A DNA stretch of 47,403 nucleotides, taken from the IMG/VR virus record IMGVR_UViG_3300021976_000028, positions 1-47,403 of that record, one strand, 5' to 3'. This document shows, one piece after another, positions 1 to 7,485 of this stretch (position 1 is the stretch's first letter; each line of letters opens with the position of its first letter). Origin of the DNA: a virus. The notes beneath the pieces are model-generated. The model made no database searches. It had not been told where the DNA came from and saw only the letters and a program-made list of their open reading frames with translations. Position numbers and translations under genes: made by a program.

Positions 1-92
1 AATTAATTATTAGTAATTTTTTAATTTTTTTTTTTTTTTTTTTATTTATAACTATATTTTACAGTAGGATCTTGATGAAAAAAATAACCCGA
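1..92. other. AT-rich left end without genes
   Basis: The first 60 or so bases are almost pure A and T and include a long T run at about positions 27-43. This is unlike the mixed composition of the rest of the window. No gene is visible. It may be a genuine terminal or regulatory segment, or an assembly artefact at a contig end; the sequence alone cannot decide. Confidence 0.6.
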
Positions 93-162
93 GGGTCCTC
101 CACACTGCCTTAGGATTTCCATGTGTTACCTTGGATAACATCTTCCCCTTTGAAGGACCAAG

Positions 163-191
163 TTGACTTTCCGATCAGGATGCGATATAAT
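163..191 (+). promoter_or_regulatory. Promoter of the structural gene block
   Basis: A -35 box TTGACT (163-168) and a -10 box TATAAT (186-191) are separated by exactly 17 bp. This is a near-consensus promoter for the main vegetative sigma factor. It lies 35 bp before the first structural gene and probably drives the terminase and head genes. Confidence 0.8.
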
Positions 192-225
192 AAGAGAAGC
201 AGACGAGAGAGGAGGTGCGAGAGGA

Positions 226-543
226 ATGGCTTACAACGATCCGAACTGGGTTTCCGAAGATGCGCTGGCGGCTCTGAACATGGAGAAGCAGGTGCATAGC
301 GACGAGGACAATGCGGCACTGGCGCGGCGAATCTTTATGGAGCAGGCGCCACTTGCAGCTTCTCGAATCGCGCATCTGGCTGCCCATGCGAACAGCGAGC
401 AGGTTGCATTGCGGGCTGCGACGTACATCACCGATCGTGTGCTGGGCAAGATTGGCGAAGACACCGACGGGGTAGACCCGCTGGCGCAGTTCTTGGCCGA
501 CATGACCAGCAATGCAGAGCAGCACGCCAACAAGCGTGTCTAG
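226..543 (+). CDS. terS: Probable terminase small subunit
   Basis: This 105-residue protein is predicted to recognise phage DNA and bring it to the large terminase for packaging. It is acidic and mostly helical. The region around residues 35-85 has the pattern of small terminase subunits in which an alanine-rich helix ends in a 'DRVLGK' turn. The main argument is position: it is the first gene of the block and directly precedes the large terminase. The ATG at 226 is chosen because GGAGG lies at 211-215. An upstream in-frame codon at 163 falls on the promoter and is rejected. A perfect hairpin follows the stop codon. Identity is inferred from context and helix pattern, not from a strong motif. 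Confidence 0.6.
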   Translation: MAYNDPNWVSEDALAALNMEKQVHSDEDNAALARRIFMEQAPLAASRIAHLAAHANSEQVALRAATYITDRVLGKIGEDTDGVDPLAQFLADMTSNAEQHANKRV

Positions 544-544
544 T

Positions 545-600
545 ATTCCGGCCTAGCCTGATTGGGGATCCATGTCCATGGTGTCAGGCTAGGCCGGAAT
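545..600 (+). terminator. 17-bp perfect hairpin between terS and terL
   Basis: The arms 545-561 and 584-600 are perfect reverse complements (17 bp) around a 22-base loop, and the following bases contain a T-rich run (gtcttgttttt). This has the form of an intrinsic terminator or attenuator. It would limit readthrough from the small terminase gene into the large terminase gene. Confidence 0.65.
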
Positions 601-643
601 GTCTGTCTTGTTTTTCTCTTACCTAAAGTCAGGCACTAAGCAT

Positions 644-2089
644 ATGGCGGGCATTACGCAGGAAGCGTTCTTTGCCTCGATCGGGTACGAGCCGCACGCT
701 GAGCAGGTTCGCTTCCACCGATCGAAGGCACGCTTTCGGCTGCCGGTTTGTGGCCGACGGTTCGGTAAGAGTACTATGGCCGGCAGGGATTTGGAGCCTA
801 AGCTATTCCAGCCGAAGAAGCGCTTTTGGATTGTCGGACCCACGTACGACCTTGCCGAGAAAGAATTCCGTGTTGTCTGGGATGACCTGATTGTCGGTAA
901 AGCGTTGGGTCGAGACAAGCGGGTGAAAAAAGCCTACTCCAAGCGAGTGGGTGATATGTATATAGAGTTCCCTTGGGGTACACGGCTAGAAGTGAGATCT
1001 GCTGACCACCCGGAGTTTCTGGTTGGTGAGGCCCTTGATGGTGTCATTATGTCGGAAGCGGCGAAGCAGAAGAAGGAAACGTGGGAGCGGTTCGTCCGTC
1101 CCTCTCTCGCGGACCGCAGAGGCTTTGCCGACTTCCCGACGACGCCAGAAGGGTTTAACTGGCTGTACGATGAGTGGCGGTATGGGCAGAACCCAGACTT
1201 TCCCGACTACGAATCGTGGAAATTCCCCAGCTGGGCTAATAAAGTCGTGTACCCCGAGGGACGTACTGATCCGGAAATCATCTTGCTCGAACGTACTTTG
1301 ACCCCGGAGTACTTCGAGCAGGAGATCGGCGCCGACTTTGCTTCCTTCGTCGGTAAGATCTTTCCGGAGTGGGATGAGACAAGCCATGTCACCCAGGTGC
1401 CATTCATCCCTGAGCTGCCCAACTACATCGCCTTCGACTGGGGCTATACGAACCCTCTAGCGGCCATTGAGTTTCAAATCGGGCCGTGGGATACCATTCG
1501 GGTCTGGCGAGTACATTACAAGGCCTACACTCAACTGTCCGAACACGTAAGGATATTGAAGGCCAGAGAGCAGCCGGAAGGCTACCACCTGGATCTGGCC
1601 TTCGGAGATGCCGCAGACCCTGAGGCCGCCCAGTACATTAGCCAGAACCTGGTACCGTGTTGGGCTGACCCTGATGCCAAGTCTAACTGGCGGGATGGCA
1701 TCGACTTGATGCGATCCTTCATGAAGCCTGACTTGGAAATAAGCTTCGATGAATATGGCACGCCGACTTATGGTCCGCGGTTCTACGTCGACCATGCTTG
1801 TGCCCAGTTCATCAAGGAGATGTCGAACTACCGATCGAATGAACCGATCAAGGGTCGGAATGTGCCTGAGATGGGTCAGAAGATATCGGACCACGGTATC
1901 GATGCCCTCCGATACGGGCTAGTGCATCTGTTCCGGCTTGGTGCACACCACCTGGATGAAGTGTACGGACACATGCAGAACCATTCCAGTAGCATAGGCA
2001 TAGGGCAAGAAGACAAGACCTTCCCGACGAGCCCCGGTGGCCTGATAAAGGCTGAGGCTGGCCTCTTTACTCAAGGGATGAGTTTCTGA
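644..2089 (+). CDS. terL: Terminase large subunit
   Basis: This is the ATP-driven motor and nuclease that packages DNA into the prohead. The N-terminal ATPase has a Walker A motif 'GRRFGKS' at about residues 38-44 and a Walker B-like 'DGVIMSEA' near residue 130. The C-terminal RNase H-like nuclease shows the acidic motifs 'AFDWGYTNP', 'AFGDAADPE' and 'DHGIDALRYG'. Length (481 residues) is normal. An in-frame ATG at 599 exists but sits inside the arm of the preceding hairpin and has no ribosome site, so the ATG at 644 is preferred; its own site is weak. The stop codon shares one base with the portal start (TGATG), so the two are translationally coupled. Confidence 0.93.
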   Translation: MAGITQEAFFASIGYEPHAEQVRFHRSKARFRLPVCGRRFGKSTMAGRDLEPKLFQPKKRFWIVGPTYDLAEKEFRVVWDDLIVGKALGRDKRVKKAYSKRVGDMYIEFPWGTRLEVRSADHPEFLVGEALDGVIMSEAAKQKKETWERFVRPSLADRRGFADFPTTPEGFNWLYDEWRYGQNPDFPDYESWKFPSWANKVVYPEGRTDPEIILLERTLTPEYFEQEIGADFASFVGKIFPEWDETSHVTQVPFIPELPNYIAFDWGYTNPLAAIEFQIGPWDTIRVWRVHYKAYTQLSEHVRILKAREQPEGYHLDLAFGDAADPEAAQYISQNLVPCWADPDAKSNWRDGIDLMRSFMKPDLEISFDEYGTPTYGPRFYVDHACAQFIKEMSNYRSNEPIKGRNVPEMGQKISDHGIDALRYGLVHLFRLGAHHLDEVYGHMQNHSSSIGIGQEDKTFPTSPGGLIKAEAGLFTQGMSF

Positions 2090-3726
2090 TGGCTAAGACT
2101 GAGACCCCTGTGGTCAGTTCGAACGAGGGACCCGAGCGGACACTGTCCGAGGTCTTGGGCGATGGCTACGAGGTAGTGTCCGTTCACAGTCCAGATCGAC
2201 TGGCTGGCGATGGGGGAGTACCATATATAATTGTGGCCCCTACCGAACCGGCGACTGGGTTGTCTGCTGCCGCAATAACGGGCACAGCGACGAGGGAGAT
2301 TGGGTCGACGAGCCCGAGCCCTTTCACCTCCTGGACGAGGACGGAATACAACCGAGCCTTGATTGGGCTCAAGGGTCTCCAGAAGTACGACGAGATGCGT
2401 CGCAGCGACGCCACCGTCCGTTCAACCTTGAGAATGATCAAGACGCCTGTCCTGGCTGCCCGTTGGTACGTCGAACCAGCGAGTGACTCCACTCGGGATA
2501 AGAACGTTGCGGACTACGTCTGGAAGTGCTTCACCGAACACATGTCGATCTCCTGGCCTCAGCTTCTGACTGAGGCTCTGTTGATGGTCGACTTCGGCTA
2601 CTACATGTTCGAGAAGGTCTTTCAGGTTCGGCAGATCGAAGGCAAGCGGAAGATAGTCTGGAAGAAGTTGGCTCCGAGGCATCCGATGGATGTCAAGGAA
2701 TGGAAGTTCGACGAGAACGGCGGACCGAAGAGCGTCGTCATGTACGCTCCACAGGTGCAGGTTAAGAACGATACTTCCTGGCAGGGTGGCTTCATTCAAG
2801 GGCCGTTGCTCCAGGAGGTCGAGATCCCGATCGAGAAGTTGCTGGTCTTCACTTTCGATAAGGAAGCCGGTAACATCGAAGGGATTCCGGTTCTGCGTTC
2901 GGCCTTCAAGCACTGGTACTACAAGGACAACCTGTACAAGATCGATGCCATCCAGAAGGAACGGCACGGCATTGGTGTCCCGATCATCAAGCTGCCGCCG
3001 AACTTCAAGGACACCGACAAGACAATTGCCGACGAGCTGGGCAGAAACCTTCGAACCAACGAGCGGGCGCACGTGGTGTTGCCGCCGATGTGGGAGATCG
3101 AGTTCGCCAAGCTCCAGGGCCAGCCAGTGAATGCCCTCGAGTCGGTCGAGCACCATGACCGGGAGATCGAGAAGAACATCCTGGCTGCTTGGTTGGGTAG
3201 CACCAATGCTACCGCCGAAGAGGACCAGACGATGTTCCTCAAGGCTACAAGGTTCATTGCCGATATCGTCACCGATGTCTTTAATAAGTACGCCATTCCT
3301 CAGCTGTGCGACTTTAACTACTCGACATTGCGGACCGGGTATCCGCGACTCCGGGCGAGGCGCATTGGTGAGCAGGCCGATTGGCGTACTATGTCCTTCG
3401 CGGTTAGGAACCTTGTAGGCGCGGGAGTCATCACTCCAGATGACCCACTCGAGGACCTGCTCCGCGAAGAAATGGATCTTCCGAGACGTGATCCCGAGAC
3501 GGCGCGTGCCACACCCACCCCGCAAGGCGCGCCGGATAAGGATGCCGATGAAGGGGATCCTGCTGGAGGCGGGGATAAACCTGATGACGGCACTGAGGGG
3601 GGTCGTAAGAAGGCTCCCCGCCTCCAGCCAGCAAAGCCAGCTAGAGTAGGACCTCCAAGGCAAACCAAGCCCACAGCAAAGCCTCCTAAGAGCACTGGCG
3701 GGCAAGACCGATCAGGGGGCCGCTAA
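2089..3726 (+). CDS. Portal protein, DUF935 (Mu gp29-like) family
   Basis: The portal forms the dodecameric ring at the capsid vertex through which DNA enters and leaves. Residues about 85-440 match the DUF935 portal type known from phage Mu: an N-terminal stretch with 'KYDEMRRSD' and 'RSTLRMIKTPVLAARW', a central 'FGYYMFEKVF' and 'RHPMDVKEW', then 'LLVFTFDKEAGNIEGIPVLR'. The last 80 or so residues are rich in Pro, Gly, Lys and acidic residues and look disordered. The gene starts on the ATG that overlaps the terL stop. It carries a copy of the CCCTGTGGTC word at its 5' end. The Mu-like type agrees with the Mu-I-like protease and virion morphogenesis genes further on. Confidence 0.88.
   Translation: MAKTETPVVSSNEGPERTLSEVLGDGYEVVSVHSPDRLAGDGGVPYIIVAPTEPATGLSAAAITGTATREIGSTSPSPFTSWTRTEYNRALIGLKGLQKYDEMRRSDATVRSTLRMIKTPVLAARWYVEPASDSTRDKNVADYVWKCFTEHMSISWPQLLTEALLMVDFGYYMFEKVFQVRQIEGKRKIVWKKLAPRHPMDVKEWKFDENGGPKSVVMYAPQVQVKNDTSWQGGFIQGPLLQEVEIPIEKLLVFTFDKEAGNIEGIPVLRSAFKHWYYKDNLYKIDAIQKERHGIGVPIIKLPPNFKDTDKTIADELGRNLRTNERAHVVLPPMWEIEFAKLQGQPVNALESVEHHDREIEKNILAAWLGSTNATAEEDQTMFLKATRFIADIVTDVFNKYAIPQLCDFNYSTLRTGYPRLRARRIGEQADWRTMSFAVRNLVGAGVITPDDPLEDLLREEMDLPRRDPETARATPTPQGAPDKDADEGDPAGGGDKPDDGTEGGRKKAPRLQPAKPARVGPPRQTKPTAKPPKSTGGQDRSGGR
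2105..2115 (+). repeat. CCCCTGTGGTC repeat copy 1
   Basis: An exact copy of the dispersed word CCCTGTGGTC, here with one more C, inside the 5' end of the portal gene. Confidence 0.7.
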
Positions 3727-3727
3727 G

Positions 3728-4201
3728 ATGTTGTGGCAGTGTAGTAAGTGCCGCGAGATGAAGTCTCCTGAGTCATTCTACAAGGGTGAAGGTCGCTGCA
3801 AGAAGTGCAAGGCTAAGTACATGAAGGAGCTTCACGCGGATGGCAGGTACCATGACAAGCAGAGAGCTTGGCGTGCTGCTAATCCTGAGAAGCACGCAGC
3901 CAATGTAAAGAAGCATGGCGGCTGGACTACTACTCGGCAAGTGTACTGGGAGAAAAGAAATCGTCTTCTAGTGGAAGCCTTCGTAGAAGATATCGACCGT
4001 CAGGTAGTATGGGGACGAGACGAAGGTCACTGTCGCATTAAGTTGGTCTGTAATGGTGACTTCGTCCCCTTCGCGAAGATGGAGCTCGACCACATTATAC
4101 CCGTTGTAGCAGGTGGCGCCCATGCCTACTACAACGTACAGACAGGATGCCTCCCGTGCAATCGGGCTAAGGGCGCACGGCTACTAAGCATAGGAGGATA
4201 A
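3728..4201 (+). CDS. HNH endonuclease with zinc finger
   Basis: A 157-residue HNH nuclease, probably a free-standing homing-type endonuclease that cuts DNA at a target site. The N-terminus has a treble-clef-like zinc site (two CxxC pairs: 'CSKC' at residues 5-8 and 'CKKC' at about 23-26). The C-terminus has the HNH core 'ELDHIIPVVAGGAHAYYN' followed by 'CLPCNRAKG'. It sits between the portal and the next virion gene, a place where mobile endonucleases often insert. The start lies one base after the portal stop. No intron or intein signs were found around it. Both His and Asn residues of the HNH core are present, so it is probably active. Confidence 0.88.
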   Translation: MLWQCSKCREMKSPESFYKGEGRCKKCKAKYMKELHADGRYHDKQRAWRAANPEKHAANVKKHGGWTTTRQVYWEKRNRLLVEAFVEDIDRQVVWGRDEGHCRIKLVCNGDFVPFAKMELDHIIPVVAGGAHAYYNVQTGCLPCNRAKGARLLSIGG

Positions 4202-4203
4202 AA

Positions 4204-4728
4204 GTGACTACGGACGGAACTGGCCTGACTGGCCTAGTGCAGATTCAGCTGTTCGACCAGAACGGCGACATCAAGCTCGAAGAGGTTGTCAAGAACAAGA
4301 TCACCGATGTCGGTGACGAGTACTACGCCAAGATGGGCATCGTCGCCATCAATCCGGCGAATGCTTCGGCTCCCACTGAGGCCGATGGTATGAAGCTCGG
4401 CTCTGGCGCAACTGCGGAAACCAAGGCGGGTGCTGGCGCTCACCTGGTCACTTACCTCTCTGGCTCGAACGTTGCCTTCGATGCCTCGTATCCGCAGACT
4501 GCTAACCTCGGTACAGGTCTTGGGTGGAATATCATCTACCGGACCACCTGGAACGCTGGTGTCGGTACTCATGCAGCGCTGACCGAAGCCACGATCTGCA
4601 ACAACGTCGCCTCCAACCTCACAGGCACGGCTGCGAACACTATCAGCCGAGTCATCTTCTCGGCCATCAACAAGACCGCAACCGACGTGCTGGTCATCAC
4701 CTGGAACCACAAAATGCTTGGCGCCTGA
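4204..4728 (+). CDS. Probable virion protein, function unknown
   Basis: I do not recognise this 174-residue protein by a named family. It starts on GTG behind a strong AGGAGG site (4192-4197), only 2 bases after the HNH stop. The sequence is rich in Thr, Ala, Gly and Asn with alternating hydrophobic residues, as in beta-rich virion proteins. The N-terminal half has a conserved-looking 'KNKITDVGDEYYAKMGI' segment. Its place between portal and protease genes suggests a head or head-fibre component. The codon use fits its neighbours. Confidence 0.55.
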   Translation: MTTDGTGLTGLVQIQLFDQNGDIKLEEVVKNKITDVGDEYYAKMGIVAINPANASAPTEADGMKLGSGATAETKAGAGAHLVTYLSGSNVAFDASYPQTANLGTGLGWNIIYRTTWNAGVGTHAALTEATICNNVASNLTGTAANTISRVIFSAINKTATDVLVITWNHKMLGA

Positions 4729-4732
4729 TAGC

Positions 4733-4890
4733 TAAGTCTATCTAAGCGTCTAACTCGAGGATCAAGAGGGCTTAGCTAAGCTGCTCAAGCGATATGTTCC
4801 TAAGGTTAGACGCTTATAGACGCAGTCTAACTCAGAGTCTATATTATCGTGAGCGCGCGCGCTGAGTAGCGAGAGGACGGGTGACAGCCG
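4733..4890. promoter_or_regulatory. Intergenic island A with GTCTAAC words
   Basis: This gap is built from repeats. A perfect 12-bp inverted pair TAAGCGTCTAAC (4743-4754) and its complement (4805-4816) encloses a 12-bp palindrome GCTTAGCTAAGC (4770-4781). GTCTAAC appears at 4748 and 4834, and in inverted form at 4805. A GC-rich GAGCGCGCGCGCTGAG stretch follows at about 4852-4865. The 17-mer GTCTAACTCGAGGATCA (4748-4764) recurs inverted at 42277-42293. The island directly precedes the repeat-protein gene, so regulation of that gene, a structured RNA or an origin-like element are all possible. Confidence 0.6.
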
Positions 4891-7425
4891 ATGACTACAC
4901 TTAATGCGGTCGTCAACCCGAGTTTCGAGACTAACGCAGATGGATGGGAATCAGCAGGAGCCACTGTCTGGACTGCTGCTAGATCAACGACACAAGCTAA
5001 GTTCGGTTCGGCGTCATTAAGGATCCTTGCTGGGGCCGGAGTCGGTACTACATACAACCCGGCTACGTCGTACTCTCCGACACTTGGCATGGATGTAGTT
5101 GCTGCTGGCACACTAATCAAGGTCAGCTTCTGGCTCTGGATCCCTACAGCCCTGGATTTCTCTGCAGTCGCCGTAGCTGGGGCCGGCGACAACATCTTCG
5201 AATCGGCCCTTGACTTCACCTTCCTGAATCCTGTTGCCGGTGCAGTTACTCGTGACACTTGGCTACTGTACGAGCACGTAGGCACGGTTACCGCAGGTGA
5301 GCCGCTCCGAAGTATTCAGATCCAGATCTGGACTAATACGGATGTTGCTACTAGCACCGTAGTCTGTTACCTCGATGGCGTCAGTGTCACTCAGCTTGCT
5401 CCGTACACGAAGTCACAAACTCTAGGCCTGAGTGATACCACTGTCAGGTCATTGCAGAGTATCAGGTCGGTTAATGATACACTAGGCCTGAGCGACAACA
5501 TTACCATTCGGTTGCAGAAGGCTGTTACCGATGATGCAGGGCTTATCGACACTGTCATTAGAGCCTCGACTAACAATCGGACTCACAATGACGATGCCGG
5601 TCTAGTCGATAACTTCATTACGGATCTGCATCCTGCTGGGCCGACTATCGATGACAACGTAGGCCTCATTGATAGCTTCACCAAGACCAAGACGGCGTTC
5701 GTCAGTGAAGACGAAGATGCGGGACTAGATGATGACTTCACTAGAACAGTCACGTTCAACCGACCTGTCACAGATGCTGCTGGACTCATCGACTCAGCAA
5801 GTCTGGTCGTCCAGTATGCGAGAGTACCGACAGATGATACTGGACTTACCGACAATACCATTCGCGCCAGCAGCTTTGCCCGAGTGGCTAACGACGTTGT
5901 TGCCCTTACCGACTCCGTCATCAAATCTCTCCAACGTTCTGTCAGTGACTCCGTCGATCTATCTGACGAAGCTACTCGAGTCCTTCACCGGACCATCAAT
6001 GATAGCGTCGGACTTGTTGACGAATCTGCCAGCGAAGTCCTCTTCAATCGACTAGCAGATGATGATGCTGGACTAGCAGATGAAGTAAGCAAGCGTCTTG
6101 CACGTACCTTGGAAGAGAATGCCGGCCTAGTAGACCAGGCATTCTCTTCCCTAACGATGCCTCGTAGTCGCGATGAGTACCTTCCGATCGTCGACACAGT
6201 CATCACACAGACTTCGTTCAACAGGTCGAGAACCGATCCCGAGAGCTTGACGGACTCGATAGAGACCTCGCTCCGGTTCGCTCGGCCAATCACAGACTCC
6301 GTCGGGCTGACTGATAGTCTTACGAAGAGCCAGAGTCGATCTCTGTCCGACTCTGTAGCTTTGGAAGACGATGTCGTGCTGAACCTCTACCGCCTGGAGG
6401 TTATAGCTACCGATACGGTCAGCCTGACGGATCAATTTGACGTTCACCGCCGACGTCAGTTCGCTTGGACTGATGATACGGAGCTGGCGGAGAACGTCGT
6501 TACATCCCTGGTCAGCCAGCGATCGGTCACCCACAACAGTGGGCTGGCTGATCAGGTAATCATTTCCCTGTACCATATGCGGACAATAAACGATGCGGCA
6601 GGCTTGGCAGATACAATAACCAAGACCTTTGCACGCACGGTTGCAAGTTCAATCGGGCTCAGTGATGCAGTCAGCACCCCTGTGGTCTTTAGCCGAACGG
6701 TCACGGATGCCACCGGTCTTCGAGACAATACGATCAGGTCATCTTCGTTCAACCGTCTGTACAATGACTCAGCAGGGTTGACCGATCCAGTTTCATTTAC
6801 TATAAGGTTCAGTCGTACCTTCAACGATGCTCTATCAATGGTTGACAATGTTTCACAAGCACGAACGTGGTACCGTTCATACACTGACAATACAGGTATC
6901 ACTGATTTCTTTACCCGAGCTGCATCGTATACAAGGTTCGTTACGGACTCGACGGGTCTACGTGACCTTCCGAGTATCAAGGTTCCGACACAAGAAGAAT
7001 GGGACTTCGAGTTCGGTGACCTGAAGAAGTCATGGACTTTCTCCGATTCGAAAAAGGGTTGGAGAATTGGTGACCTCAAGAAGTCATGGAGGATGACTAT
7101 GGCCAACGATGTAATTGAAGTGACTGGTATAGCGTCAGAGGATATTGAAGTCACGGTCTCTGCCAAGGATTACGGAGTGCAGATCGATCCTCGAGTCGAT
7201 CCTGTGCACTTTGCTATCTTGCCTCAGTATACTGTTCCGGTTGTAGACACTACCTGGTCTGCAGGTGAATGGGGCGTACGAGACCAGCCTGGCGACATGC
7301 CCGATCTGTATCTGGCTGTGTATACTATCACAGGACTTTCTCCCGGTAGGTATTCTATCTGGGTTCGAGTTACCCATGGTGTCAAGACTCCAATGGACGA
7401 AGTAGGGACACTTATCGTTCGGTAA
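4891..7425 (+). CDS. Large repeat virion protein with carbohydrate-binding-like N-terminus
   Basis: This 844-residue protein is probably a virion surface fibre or appendage. Residues 1-165 look like a beta-sandwich carbohydrate-binding module: 'NPSFETNADGW' near the start and 'CYLDGVSVTQL' at the end are typical of the CBM4/9-like fold. Residues about 172-700 consist of some 26 degenerate repeats of 18-21 residues with the core 'D-(A/S/T)-x-GL-x-D-x-(V/I)-x(3)-L'. The C-terminal part (about 705-844) has charged 'DLKKSW' repeats and then an Ig-like beta domain ending in 'GRYSIWVRVTHG'. The ATG follows GAGAGGA at 4871-4877, about 13 bases upstream. A fibre-like protein between portal and protease genes is an unusual place. 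Function is inferred only. Confidence 0.65.
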   Translation: MTTLNAVVNPSFETNADGWESAGATVWTAARSTTQAKFGSASLRILAGAGVGTTYNPATSYSPTLGMDVVAAGTLIKVSFWLWIPTALDFSAVAVAGAGDNIFESALDFTFLNPVAGAVTRDTWLLYEHVGTVTAGEPLRSIQIQIWTNTDVATSTVVCYLDGVSVTQLAPYTKSQTLGLSDTTVRSLQSIRSVNDTLGLSDNITIRLQKAVTDDAGLIDTVIRASTNNRTHNDDAGLVDNFITDLHPAGPTIDDNVGLIDSFTKTKTAFVSEDEDAGLDDDFTRTVTFNRPVTDAAGLIDSASLVVQYARVPTDDTGLTDNTIRASSFARVANDVVALTDSVIKSLQRSVSDSVDLSDEATRVLHRTINDSVGLVDESASEVLFNRLADDDAGLADEVSKRLARTLEENAGLVDQAFSSLTMPRSRDEYLPIVDTVITQTSFNRSRTDPESLTDSIETSLRFARPITDSVGLTDSLTKSQSRSLSDSVALEDDVVLNLYRLEVIATDTVSLTDQFDVHRRRQFAWTDDTELAENVVTSLVSQRSVTHNSGLADQVIISLYHMRTINDAAGLADTITKTFARTVASSIGLSDAVSTPVVFSRTVTDATGLRDNTIRSSSFNRLYNDSAGLTDPVSFTIRFSRTFNDALSMVDNVSQARTWYRSYTDNTGITDFFTRAASYTRFVTDSTGLRDLPSIKVPTQEEWDFEFGDLKKSWTFSDSKKGWRIGDLKKSWRMTMANDVIEVTGIASEDIEVTVSAKDYGVQIDPRVDPVHFAILPQYTVPVVDTTWSAGEWGVRDQPGDMPDLYLAVYTITGLSPGRYSIWVRVTHGVKTPMDEVGTLIVR
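5400..6975 (+). repeat. Coding tandem repeats, about 26 units of 54-63 bp
   Basis: The middle of the large virion protein gene is an array of degenerate repeats encoding 'GLxD' units. Units differ at most third positions and in many codons, so the array is old or has been diversified rather than recently amplified. Confidence 0.8.
6677..6687 (+). repeat. CCCCTGTGGTC repeat copy 2
   Basis: An exact copy of the dispersed word, within the repeat-protein gene and followed by TTT. Confidence 0.7.
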
Positions 7426-7459
7426 ATTTGACCAACGTGAGAAGTCCAACGGTAAGCGC

Positions 7460-7465
7460 TATAAT
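7460..7465 (+). promoter_or_regulatory. Candidate -10 box before the protease gene
   Basis: TATAATAAGA follows GCGC at 7456-7459 and precedes the strong ribosome site of the protease gene. The same TATAATAAGA string occurs in the first promoter of the window. A TTGACC at 7428-7433 is 26 bp away, too far for a normal -35, so this call rests on the -10 and on its similarity to the other promoters. Confidence 0.45.
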
Positions 7466-7485
7466 AAGACAAGAAGGAGGTTAAC

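Noticed and set aside
599-643. Longer terL start at 599
   Set aside because: The ATG lies in a hairpin arm without ribosome site, and the added residues look unlike protein family starts.
2422-3705. 427-codon open frame on the - strand
   Set aside because: It lies wholly antisense to the portal gene, which has clear family motifs; the frame is a shadow of codon bias.
4733-4890. tRNA or tRNA-like gene in island A
   Set aside because: The stems do not give a cloverleaf, and no T-loop sequence of the GGTTCGA type is present. No tRNA was found elsewhere by eye.
5400-6975. CRISPR array
   Set aside because: The repeats are degenerate, in frame and coding, with no constant repeat and spacer structure.
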